In this document: in pieces, positions 1-5,525 of the stretch | Numbering within the stretch: position 1 is the first letter of the stretch | Layout of the letters: every line of letters starts with the position of its first letter | Source of the DNA: JBFLVQ01 sp040758525 | GTDB taxonomy: Bacteria; Acidobacteriota; Blastocatellia; Chloracidobacteriales; JADJPF01 | NCBI GenBank assembly: GCA_040758525.1 | Contig: JBFLVQ010000598.1 | Coordinates: forward strand, 1-5,959 | Length of the DNA stretch: 5,959 nt | Direction of reading: 5' to 3' | The notes under the pieces: generated by a model | What the model was told of the DNA's origin: nothing | Database searches by the model: none | Seen by the model: only the letters and a program-made list of their open reading frames with translations | Position numbers and translations under genes: made by a program

Positions 1-2582
1 TGAGTGCAGCAGAGGCACGTTTGGCAGCCTTACGCCAATTTGGTGGAGTCGAGCAGGTCAAAGAGGCATACAGAGAGCGTAGCAGCTTGCCAATTATAGA
101 AACGACCCTCCAGGATCTGCGTTTTGGCGCACGAATGTTAGCAAAACAACCTGGCTTTACAGCGGTTGCCGTACTGGCGTTAGCATTGGGAATCGGTGTG
201 AATACCGCCATTTTGAGCACTGTGAATGGCTTTGTCCTGCGCCCTCTGCCTGTGGAAAAGCCAACAGAATTAGTGTCTCTATACTGGGGGAGAAAAACAG
301 ACACAGAAGTTTGGGGGGAATTTTCCTACCCAAACTATATGGATTTGCGCGAACAGCACAAGAGCTTTTCCGATCTATGTGCATGGATGCAGACTTCTGC
401 AGGCATCAGTTCTAGCGAAAGTCGTAAGGCAGGTGACGATGAACGTGCAGAGGTCGTCTGGGGGGAATTGGTAAGCAGCAATTATTTTGATGTGATGGGC
501 GTCAAACCGATACTGGGGCGTGGCTTTTTGCCGGAAGAAAATCTTACACCGAACGCTCATCCTGTGGTGGTGCTGAATCATTCGTTATGGCAGCAACGCT
601 TCGATGCTGACACAGCGATCGTAGGCAAGACGATCTACCTGAACGGCCAGCCATTCACTGTCATTGGCGTCATGCCGGAATCGTTTCTCGGCTCGATATT
701 TTATCTACGCCATTCATTCTGGGCGCCTTTAATGATGGCGCAACAATTTGGCCGTCGTACGGAATGGAAAACGGATCGCAGCTATGCGTTATTCAATCTG
801 TACGGGCGTCTGAAACCTAGCCTGACGATAGCGCAGGCAGAGATGGATTTGAATCTGGTAGCCAACAATCTGGCACAACTTTATCCCAAGGATAATGCTG
901 ATACCAAAATCCAACTCACGAGGGAACTGGATCGGCGCTATGGGGATGCAACTAAGGTGATGAGGTATGGCGGTCTGCTCGCCTTGTGTGTCTCCGGTCT
1001 GGTGCTGCTGCTGGCCTGTGCCAATGTGGCGAATCTAATGCTGGCACGGGCTGTCACGCGCGCCAAAGAGATCGGAATTCGACTGGCGATTGGTGCAGGC
1101 CGTGGGCGCATTGTACGGCAACTGCTGACGGAAAGCGTGATGCTCGCCTTGTTGGGCGGAGTGCTGGGGTGGGCGTTGGCGTATCGTGGAGTGGATGTGA
1201 TACGGGCGACTTTTCCACCGGTTCCATACCCGATCAGTTTTGACTTTGTGCCGGATGGCTATGTCTTAAAATGGATGTTAGTGGTTTCACTATTAACAGG
1301 TGTGATCTTCGGGCTGGCTCCGGCCTTGCTAGCTTCCCGGACCGATCTTGTCGCCATAATCAAAGGAGGAGCGGCGAGACTATCCCACAGCCGTCGTCGC
1401 TGGAATCTGCGTGGCGCGCTGGTGATTGCACAAGTTACGATCTCTATTGTCGTGCTGATTTGTGCCGGACTGTTTATTCGCAGCCTGCGCAAAGCCATCG
1501 AAACTGATCCTGGCTTCCAAACCGAAAATCTAGTCACGATGATGATTAATCCCAGGTTGCTGGCCTACGACCAGAAAGCCATATGGCGGTTTTTTTCCGA
1601 ACTCCTACAACGTATTGAAACGCAGCCTGGCGTGCGAATGGCTGCGCTGGCCGATGATTTGCCACTACAGTCTGGCGACCTATCACGCGGCCCGATTGTG
1701 AAAGAAGGCGAAAGTGACCCACCACCGAATCAGGGAGCCATCTCCAAATACAGTTTTGTCTCGCCAAAGTATTTTGACACAGTGCAAACAGAGTTGGTGC
1801 TGGGACGTGACTTTACCAACCACGATGATGCTGATGCACCTCCTGTCGTGATCGTTAATGAGGAGTTTGCGCGTCGGTTTTATGGTAGTGCCGAGCAGGC
1901 ATTGGGAAAACGCTTTCGTTTCGAGCAAGGCACGCCGCTGATGGAAATCATCGGCATTGCCAAAGACGGGCTTTATCGCAATTTGTACGAAGACCAACGA
2001 ATGTATATGTTCCTGCCCATTTACCAACACCCATACGCAGCAGTAACTTTGCTGATTAGCGCACAATCGGCGGGCGATTTACAAACGGTGGTGGAAAGCG
2101 CGCGCCGCGAAATTGCGCAACTGGATGCCCGGCTGCCGGTGTTTGGCGTAATGGTGGCAGAAGAGAATTTGTCGATAGCATATATTGGACCGCGTGTGGC
2201 GGCGGGAATGGCTTCGACATTTGGTATGCTGGCGTTGGTGTTGGCAATGATGGGACTGTACAGCGTGATGACGTATGCAGTTAGCCAACGCACACACGAA
2301 ATCGGCATTCGAATGGCGCTCGGCGCGCAAGTCTACGATGTGTTGCGGCTAATTGTGAGCCAAGGAATGCGACTGGTTTTGATCGGTATTATGTTGGGAC
2401 TAACGGGCGCCTTTGCATTGACGCGTGTGTTGGCAAGCTTGTTGTTAGGTGTAGGTACGACTGACCCAGTTACCTTCATTGGCGTAGCGGTTTTATTGGT
2501 TGCTGTTGCCTTACTAGCTTGTTACATCCCGGCACGCCGTGCAGCCCGCGTTGATCCATTGGTAGCCTTGCGCCATGAATGA
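1..2582 (+). CDS. ADOP-family ABC transporter permease (MacB/FtsX-type, duplicated), 5'-truncated by the window
   Basis: This is a membrane permease with the fold of MacB/FtsX proteins, probably part of a mechanotransmission-type ABC system at the cytoplasmic membrane; its substrate is unknown. The reading frame is open to the left edge (in-frame ...SAAEAR precedes the TTG at 21), so the real start is outside; about 50 residues are probably missing. Counting from that TTG, residues 1-35 are the ADOP N-terminal segment (ALRQFGGVEQVKE, LQDLRFGARML). Transmembrane helix 1 is about 45-72, a periplasmic MacB_PCD domain 75-305, and an FtsX domain with three helices 316-440 (RAKEIGIRLAIGAG at 347-360). 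A second unit follows: helix 465-488, MacB_PCD 495-720, FtsX 728-840 (QRTHEIGIRMALGA at 756-769). It ends with the usual YIPARRAARVDPLVALRHE and TGA. Both halves look intact, with no frameshift. No ATPase gene is visible, as is usual for this 'orphan' class. The family call is secure; the function is not. Confidence 0.93.
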   Translation, partial: SAAEARLAALRQFGGVEQVKEAYRERSSLPIIETTLQDLRFGARMLAKQPGFTAVAVLALALGIGVNTAILSTVNGFVLRPLPVEKPTELVSLYWGRKTDTEVWGEFSYPNYMDLREQHKSFSDLCAWMQTSAGISSSESRKAGDDERAEVVWGELVSSNYFDVMGVKPILGRGFLPEENLTPNAHPVVVLNHSLWQQRFDADTAIVGKTIYLNGQPFTVIGVMPESFLGSIFYLRHSFWAPLMMAQQFGRRTEWKTDRSYALFNLYGRLKPSLTIAQAEMDLNLVANNLAQLYPKDNADTKIQLTRELDRRYGDATKVMRYGGLLALCVSGLVLLLACANVANLMLARAVTRAKEIGIRLAIGAGRGRIVRQLLTESVMLALLGGVLGWALAYRGVDVIRATFPPVPYPISFDFVPDGYVLKWMLVVSLLTGVIFGLAPALLASRTDLVAIIKGGAARLSHSRRRWNLRGALVIAQVTISIVVLICAGLFIRSLRKAIETDPGFQTENLVTMMINPRLLAYDQKAIWRFFSELLQRIETQPGVRMAALADDLPLQSGDLSRGPIVKEGESDPPPNQGAISKYSFVSPKYFDTVQTELVLGRDFTNHDDADAPPVVIVNEEFARRFYGSAEQALGKRFRFEQGTPLMEIIGIAKDGLYRNLYEDQRMYMFLPIYQHPYAAVTLLISAQSAGDLQTVVESARREIAQLDARLPVFGVMVAEENLSIAYIGPRVAAGMASTFGMLALVLAMMGLYSVMTYAVSQRTHEIGIRMALGAQVYDVLRLIVSQGMRLVLIGIMLGLTGAFALTRVLASLLLGVGTTDPVTFIGVAVLLVAVALLACYIPARRAARVDPLVALRHE

Positions 2583-2676
2583 ATGGGCTCAAATTAAGTA
2601 GGGTTATACAAAAAGAGAAGGTAATAAGCCGGAATGGAAAGCAGCAATTAGATAACTGGGCGCCAACAACGGTTGT

Positions 2677-2681
2677 GGAGG
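2677..2681 (+). promoter_or_regulatory. Shine-Dalgarno site of the small membrane protein gene
   Basis: GGAGG lies 9 bases before the ATG at 2691. It decides the start: the frame is also open from a TTG at 2673, but that codon precedes the ribosome binding site, and the family-like N-terminus (MNEVSIFRLYLLRA) begins at 2691. Confidence 0.75.
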
Positions 2682-2690
2682 TCTCATAGC

Positions 2691-3164
2691 ATGAACGAAG
2701 TGTCCATCTTTAGGCTCTATCTGCTCAGAGCCATGTACCTCTTGATCGCGATCGGCCTTGGCGTCACGATCTGGCCAGGAATACTCGCACCACCGGATAA
2801 TCTCTCGCATATGGCAAGTGTAGTGCGCAGCGTGCTCGGTGCCGTCTCGCTCCTTGCACTCTTGGGGCTTCGTAATCCCCTCAAAATGCTACCGCTTCTC
2901 TTCTTTGAACTCATCTGGAAATCCATATGGGTTCTCGCCTTCGGTCTTCCTATGTGGCTTAACAACAGACTGGACGCAAACACAGAAGAGACGCTATTTG
3001 CTTGTCTAATGGGCATCGTGCTAGTTCCATTAGTGGTACCTTGGGGCTATGTGTTCAAACACTATTTCATGTCGCCAGGAGATCGTTGGGTCGGCGCCGG
3101 AGTTGGCGCTCAACCAGGCATTCCAGCCGACAGACCGAGTCCGCAAGGCGAGGCCCACGGCTGA
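2691..3164 (+). CDS. Small four-helix integral membrane protein, function unknown
   Basis: The predicted protein has 157 residues and resembles a widespread uncharacterised bacterial family (from memory; not given a function). Hydrophobic segments at about residues 10-32, 42-61, 66-90 and 101-124 predict four transmembrane helices. Conserved-looking landmarks are YLLIAIGLG, WPGIL, NLSHM, LLGLRNPLKMLPLLFFEL, WKSIWVLAFGLPMWL and the SPGDRW motif at 128-133. There is no signal peptide apart from helix 1 and no catalytic motif. The last about 22 residues after SPGDRW are Gly/Pro-rich and look non-native. They are encoded by the attC-like structure at 3108-3177, and the TGA stop sits inside its right arm, so the tail is probably read-through into a recombination site. 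The gene lies 108 bases after the permease and has its own ribosome binding site, so it is probably a separate unit. Confidence 0.85.
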   Translation: MNEVSIFRLYLLRAMYLLIAIGLGVTIWPGILAPPDNLSHMASVVRSVLGAVSLLALLGLRNPLKMLPLLFFELIWKSIWVLAFGLPMWLNNRLDANTEETLFACLMGIVLVPLVVPWGYVFKHYFMSPGDRWVGAGVGAQPGIPADRPSPQGEAHG

Positions 3165-3177
3165 ACTGGCGTTATTT
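3108..3177 (+). other. Candidate integron attC recombination site
   Basis: This 70-bp stretch has attC organisation. GCTCAAC at 3108-3114 fits the inverse core RYYYAAC. CAGCCG at 3124-3129 pairs with CGGCTG at 3158-3163. Outside this stem, CA/TT on the left can pair with AA/TG on the right with single unpaired bases on each side, resembling the extra-helical bases of attC. An internal spacer of 28 bases contains a small CGC-AAG-GCG hairpin. CGTTA at 3170-3174 supplies the GTT of the right core, although the following bases (GTTATTT) fit the consensus GTTRRRY only partly. The right arm CGGCTGAACTGGCGTTA closely resembles that of aadA-type attC sites. It overlaps the end of the upstream gene, which is common for cassettes. 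No integrase gene is in the window. A decayed or non-functional site, or a chance hairpin, remains possible. Confidence 0.55.
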
Positions 3178-3203
3178 AATAGATAAATGGCAATGTTACC
3201 ACT

Positions 3204-3211
3204 AAGGAGGT
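3204..3211 (+). promoter_or_regulatory. Strong Shine-Dalgarno site of the DUF4386 gene
   Basis: AAGGAGGT, a full anti-16S match, ends 7 bases before the ATG at 3219 and fixes that start. Confidence 0.85.
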
Positions 3212-3218
3212 AAAGAGT

Positions 3219-3962
3219 ATGAGTACAACTGCATCAACCGACTGGTTAAACAAACCAGAAATTACACTGCGCACGATAGCGCCGTCACAACATACTGCAG
3301 CCAAAGTCGCTGGCTTCCTTTATCTATTCACAATGGCTACGGCAATCTTTGGGCAGTCCTATGTGCGTGGTCAACTGATTGTTCGAGGCGATGCCATACA
3401 GACGGCTAGGAATATTGTGGCATCTGAAGAGCTTTTTCGAATCAGCATTGCCAGCGATCTGATCACGGTCGTAGGCGTCATCGTATTGGTATGGGCTCTT
3501 TACATCACCCTCAAGCCAATCAATAGGAATGTGGCCTTACTTGCAACGTTCTTACGGCTCGCTGAAAACTCCATTGCTGCGGTCAGTCTCTTCAATGCAT
3601 TCGTGGCCTTGAGGCTTCTTAGTGGCACCAATTATTTGCAAGCGTTTGAGATGACACAGTTGCAAGTGCTGGCGCGAGTGTTTCTCGGTATGCATGGGGT
3701 TGGACTTGGAATCGCATTTGTGTTTCTCGGACTAGGGTCAACCGTGTTCAGTTATCTGTGGCTCAAGTCGCGCTATATCCCTCGAGCACTGGCCGCCTGG
3801 GGAATCTTTTCATCGTTGGTGCTGGCAATCGTCTCTTTAGCTATCATGGTGTTCCCTGGTTTGGCAGCTCTGGGATTGACATATATGGTGCCCATGTTTA
3901 TCTACGAAGTTGGTCTAGGTATCTGGTTGCTTGTTAAGGGAATACAAGTACCAAGCGCCTAA
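3219..3962 (+). CDS. DUF4386-family multi-pass membrane protein
   Basis: The protein has 247 residues, a normal length for DUF4386, a family of uncharacterised integral membrane proteins. After a hydrophilic N-terminus of about 26 residues come predicted transmembrane helices at about 28-46, 79-98, 104-133, 150-181, 188-213 and 218-241. Family-like features are the opening AAKVAGFLYLFTM, the loop VRGQLIVRGDAIQTARNI followed by ASEELFRISIASDL (49-81), ALYITLKPINRNVALLA (93-109), LGMHGVGLGIAFVFLG (156-171), and YLWLKSRYIPRALAAWG (179-195). The role is unknown; there are no enzymatic motifs. The gene begins 42 bases after the candidate attC site, and its TAA stop is embedded in GCCTAAC (3957-3963), which fits an attC inverse-core consensus. 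It may therefore be a cassette gene like its upstream neighbour. The family assignment is by pattern recognition of the sequence, not a search. Confidence 0.87.
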   Translation: MSTTASTDWLNKPEITLRTIAPSQHTAAKVAGFLYLFTMATAIFGQSYVRGQLIVRGDAIQTARNIVASEELFRISIASDLITVVGVIVLVWALYITLKPINRNVALLATFLRLAENSIAAVSLFNAFVALRLLSGTNYLQAFEMTQLQVLARVFLGMHGVGLGIAFVFLGLGSTVFSYLWLKSRYIPRALAAWGIFSSLVLAIVSLAIMVFPGLAALGLTYMVPMFIYEVGLGIWLLVKGIQVPSA

Positions 3963-4012
3963 CAGCAGCAATTCTCAATACGAAAAAAAGAAACTCGAGT
4001 TAAAGTAGTGAA

Positions 4013-4111
4013 ATGCCAAAGAATTACAGGCAATTCCAACAAACTCTGACATTTGATGAACTAATGCGCACACTGGATGAGAAATTTCGGCTCATATCGG
4101 TAAAAAGATGA
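4013..4111 (+). pseudogene. Short orphan ORF, possible 5' remnant of a gene broken by the IS
   Basis: A 32-codon frame starts MPKNYRQFQQ and continues TLTFDELMRTLDEKF before it runs into the left inverted repeat of the IS remnant and stops at the TGA inside it. The residues are well-formed and gene-like rather than random, and resemble the N-termini of some unclassified (ISNCY-like) transposases as I remember them; this is uncertain. No clear ribosome binding site precedes it. No continuation of the protein is recognisable after the right inverted repeat at 4454. The most likely reading is a truncated gene start; a chance ORF cannot be excluded. Confidence 0.35.
4090..4111 (+). repeat. Left terminal inverted repeat of the IS remnant
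   Basis: Positions 4090-4107 match the complement of 4437-4454 at 18 of 18 bases. With one mismatch the pairing runs three bases further, to 4111 (against 4433-4436). It overlaps the end of the 32-codon orphan ORF. Confidence 0.85.
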
Positions 4112-4170
4112 GAAATAATGTATACTACTAGAGCTGAAAAATCAAAAAATAAACCTGGCGGTAGAAAGAG

Positions 4171-4432
4171 ATGACGCAATTTCCAATAACCGAATTACGC
4201 AATGAAGAGGAGTGTTACAACTATTTATTAAAAACGTTGCGATGATGATGGTGATGGTATAGGCGAACTACATTGCAATACTATGGAAGGTATTGGGGCA
4301 GGATTGAGAAATTTTCTCAGATTGTTTCGTGGTGTACACAAGAAATATTTAGCACACTATGTTGCTGTTTTTGAATGGTCTGATAATATTAAGATCGTTA
4401 CTTCTGAGTTCCTTCGTTTGGTAATGACCTAA
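4171..4432 (+). pseudogene. ISXO2-like transposase remnant (IS1595 family), large internal deletion
   Basis: Two pieces of one transposase are fused out of frame. The first, from the ATG at 4171, reads MTQFPITELRNEEECYNYLLK, the typical start before the zinc-ribbon of ISXO2-type transposases, and stops at the TGA at 4243. The second is open in another frame from about 4238 to the TAA at 4430-4432 and encodes 64 residues: CDDDGDGIGELHCNTMEG, then GAGLRNFLRLFRGVHKKYL and FEWSDNIK. This is the C-terminal part of the DDE_Tnp_IS1595 catalytic domain, including the H-x-N-T-x-E-G block that carries the last catalytic position. The Trp usually following EGI is Gly here. The zinc-binding segment and the two catalytic Asp regions are missing, so no active enzyme can be made. 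The junction is at about 4234-4240. The family call rests on the C-terminal motif and is strong. Confidence 0.82.
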
Positions 4433-4454
4433 TCAGCTTTTTACCGATATGAGC
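4433..4454 (-). repeat. Right terminal inverted repeat of the IS remnant
   Basis: CTTTTTACCGATATGAGC at 4437-4454 is the exact reverse complement of the left repeat, and starts a few bases after the transposase stop at 4432. Confidence 0.85.
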
Positions 4455-4614
4455 GATAGATAAAAGCTCCCTACAGGATCGCTGAGATATTCCATCAACT
4501 AGTATGTTTATGGCAGATATATGTCGTGCTAATGTCGTTCCAGAAAAATATCGTTGAGCTAATATAACGCTAACCCAAAATTACTATAAGTGACTGTTTA
4601 GGAGAGGCAATTAT
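4455..4614. other. A+T-rich intergenic stretch with no recognised gene
   Basis: Together with 3963-4089 this is the non-IS part of the roughly 650-base gap between the DUF4386 gene and the regulator. Its short open frames (for example one reading IKAPYRIAEIFHQLV from about 4460) have no start, no ribosome binding site and no family I recognise. There is no clear sigma-70 promoter: a TTGAGC at 4554 and TACTAT at 4582 are 22 bases apart, which is too far. It presumably contains the regulator's promoter. Confidence 0.5.
4600..4604 (+). promoter_or_regulatory. Shine-Dalgarno site of the HTH regulator gene
   Basis: AGGAG (within AGGAGAGG) lies 10 bases before the ATG at 4615 and supports that start, even though the first about 28 residues are a polar tail ahead of the conserved domain. 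Confidence 0.7.
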
Positions 4615-5298
4615 ATGCCGAAGAAAGAGAAAAATGACAGCTTTAAGATAAATGGTTCTGGCTCAAGAAAGAGAGTTAGCGAAAACCGAGATAGTGAGAA
4701 TCGGGTACGTCAACTACGCGAAGAGCGCAAGTGGACACAATGGCAATTGGCAAAGATCTCACGATTAAGTGAGCGAACCATCCAACGTATTGAAGGTGGC
4801 CAGCGCATTGGTATAACAGCAGAAATGGCATTGGCAAGTGCATTTGAAGTAAATGTAGCCGATCTATATGAATCAGCAGCCTCGTCAGTAGCAGTAGATT
4901 TCATTTTTCTTAAGCGGATAGTAAGCGGTACGCTATTACTTGATATGATCGAGAGTGCAGATGCAGCACGACTTGATAGTGTGGAAGTAAAAGAAGACCA
5001 AGTAGAGCTAGTAAGCGATTTCCTGCAGAGTTTGAAAGTGTGGAGTGGATTGTGTAGAGATAGTGAGCCTGGGGAGCGTGTAAAAGTCTGCCATATTTTT
5101 AGTAGAAGAATTGAAGAGTTGGCTAAAGAAGGACTATGGGTTTTTGGTACATGCCAACGTGGGATAATAGATAGCATAAGAGACGAGAAGTTAGTAGCAC
5201 AGGTTAAGGTGGTCAGGTTTGATGATCCTCGTATCATTCAACCACACCTATTAAGTCAGGTTAGTAAAGAGATGTGTGGGTTAATAACGACTGCTTAG
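4615..5298 (+). CDS. XRE/Cro-CI-type helix-turn-helix regulator with uncharacterised C-terminal domain
   Basis: This is a cytoplasmic, probably dimeric DNA-binding protein of 227 residues. Residues 1-28 are a Lys/Arg/Ser-rich tail. Residues 29-86 form an HTH_3 domain: RVRQLREERKWTQWQLAKIS (helices 1-2), then the recognition-helix region LSERTIQRIEGGQ (51-63) and the closing helices ALASAFEVNVADLYE (72-86). From about 96 to the end follows a non-HTH domain (FLKRIVSGTLLLDMIESADA, ELVSDFLQSLKVWSGL, GERVKV, LWVFGTCQRG). I have an impression of a similar C-terminal region in other bacterial XRE proteins, but it has no function known to me; it could sense a ligand or mediate dimerisation. It is cytosolic, with no membrane segment. 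The gene stands alone, is A+T-rich with heavy GTA (Val) use unlike genes 1-3, and may be foreign. A 19-bp palindrome downstream could be its operator. Confidence 0.88.
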   Translation: MPKKEKNDSFKINGSGSRKRVSENRDSENRVRQLREERKWTQWQLAKISRLSERTIQRIEGGQRIGITAEMALASAFEVNVADLYESAASSVAVDFIFLKRIVSGTLLLDMIESADAARLDSVEVKEDQVELVSDFLQSLKVWSGLCRDSEPGERVKVCHIFSRRIEELAKEGLWVFGTCQRGIIDSIRDEKLVAQVKVVRFDDPRIIQPHLLSQVSKEMCGLITTA

Positions 5299-5340
5299 TA
5301 AGCAATATAATGGCTGCTATTCAACCTGGTAGATTTAAAT

Positions 5341-5359
5341 GTTATTGTATTACAATAAC
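5341..5359. promoter_or_regulatory. 19-bp perfect palindrome, candidate operator
   Basis: GTTATTGTA-T-TACAATAAC is a perfect 9+1+9 inverted repeat, 42 bases after the regulator's stop and 166 bases before the cupin start. It lacks the G+C-rich stem and following T-run of an intrinsic terminator, so a dimer-binding operator fits better. Which protein binds it is not shown; the adjacent XRE regulator is a natural candidate. Confidence 0.45.
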
Positions 5360-5514
5360 TGCAAACGTTTCTCCCATAATCCAGATCAATTAAGAGAAGA
5401 ATATTAGCACATCCATAATCAGGCAGCGAAGTTATCGTAAAGTAGAAATTGCTACTATCTGTGCAAGTGAAACGCTCCAGGCAAGAATAGTATATACATT
5501 ATGGTTGATAAAAA

Positions 5515-5520
5515 GAGGAG
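5515..5520 (+). promoter_or_regulatory. Shine-Dalgarno site of the cupin gene
   Basis: GAGGAG ends 5 bases before the ATG at 5526. An ATG at 5501 is out of frame and has no ribosome binding site. Confidence 0.75.
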
Positions 5521-5525
5521 ATACT

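Larger units (their letters stand above)
4090..4454 (+). mobile_element. Internally deleted IS1595-family (ISXO2-like) element, MITE-like
   Basis: This 365-bp block is bounded by 18-bp perfect inverted repeats, GCTCATATCGGTAAAAAG at 4090-4107 and its complement at 4437-4454. Inside it are the N-terminal and C-terminal codons of an ISXO2-type transposase with most of the gene missing. Full-length members of this family are about 1 kb, so around 600-700 bases have been lost. The right-hand repeat begins immediately after the transposase stop codon, as in compact IS elements. I found no 8-bp target duplication at these edges (AAATTTCG on the left, GATAGATA on the right), so the insertion is either old or the true ends differ slightly. 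The element could be mobilised only in trans, by an intact copy elsewhere. Confidence 0.72.
5299..5525. other. A+T-rich intergenic region between regulator and cupin
   Basis: This stretch of 227 bases contains the 19-bp palindrome, a smaller hairpin (AGTAG at 5441-5445 pairing with CTACT at 5452-5456), and the cupin ribosome binding site. No ORF with a credible start and no RNA gene is visible. A TATACA at 5493-5498 could be a -10 box, but no acceptable -35 lies at the correct distance. Confidence 0.5.

Noticed and set aside
21..23. TTG as the start of the permease
   Set aside because: The frame is open upstream to the window edge with family-like residues (SAAEAR), so this codon is internal.
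1683..2066. 127-codon open frame on the - strand
   Set aside because: It is antisense within the second MacB_PCD domain of the permease, with no recognisable motif; several similar antisense frames in 157-2330 are rejected for the same reason.
2673..2690. TTG start giving a six-residue-longer form of the small membrane protein
   Set aside because: The ribosome binding site GGAGG at 2677-2681 lies inside that extension, so the ATG at 2691 is the start.
2583..2690. An attC-like site before the small membrane protein gene, as expected for a complete cassette array
   Set aside because: ACAACGGTTGT at 2666-2676 is a small inverted repeat and GCTCAAA at 2586-2592 resembles a core, but no paired arms or GTTRRRY core could be assembled.
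3002..3205. 67-codon + strand frame overlapping the end of the small membrane protein
   Set aside because: It is another reading frame of the same DNA, has an Arg/Ser-rich composition with no family resemblance, and runs through the attC-like hairpin.
4082..4462. 8-bp target-site duplication around the IS remnant
   Set aside because: The bases immediately outside the inverted repeats (AAATTTCG and GATAGATA) do not match, and shifting the ends by a few bases did not reveal one.
4710..5237. 175-codon open frame on the - strand
   Set aside because: It lies entirely antisense to the clear XRE regulator gene, its translation is low-complexity (Ser/Thr/Leu-rich) and matches no family; it is a shadow of the coding strand.
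5341..5359. Intrinsic terminator of the regulator gene
   Set aside because: The hairpin has an A+T-rich stem, a one-base centre and no following run of T, so a terminator role is unlikely.
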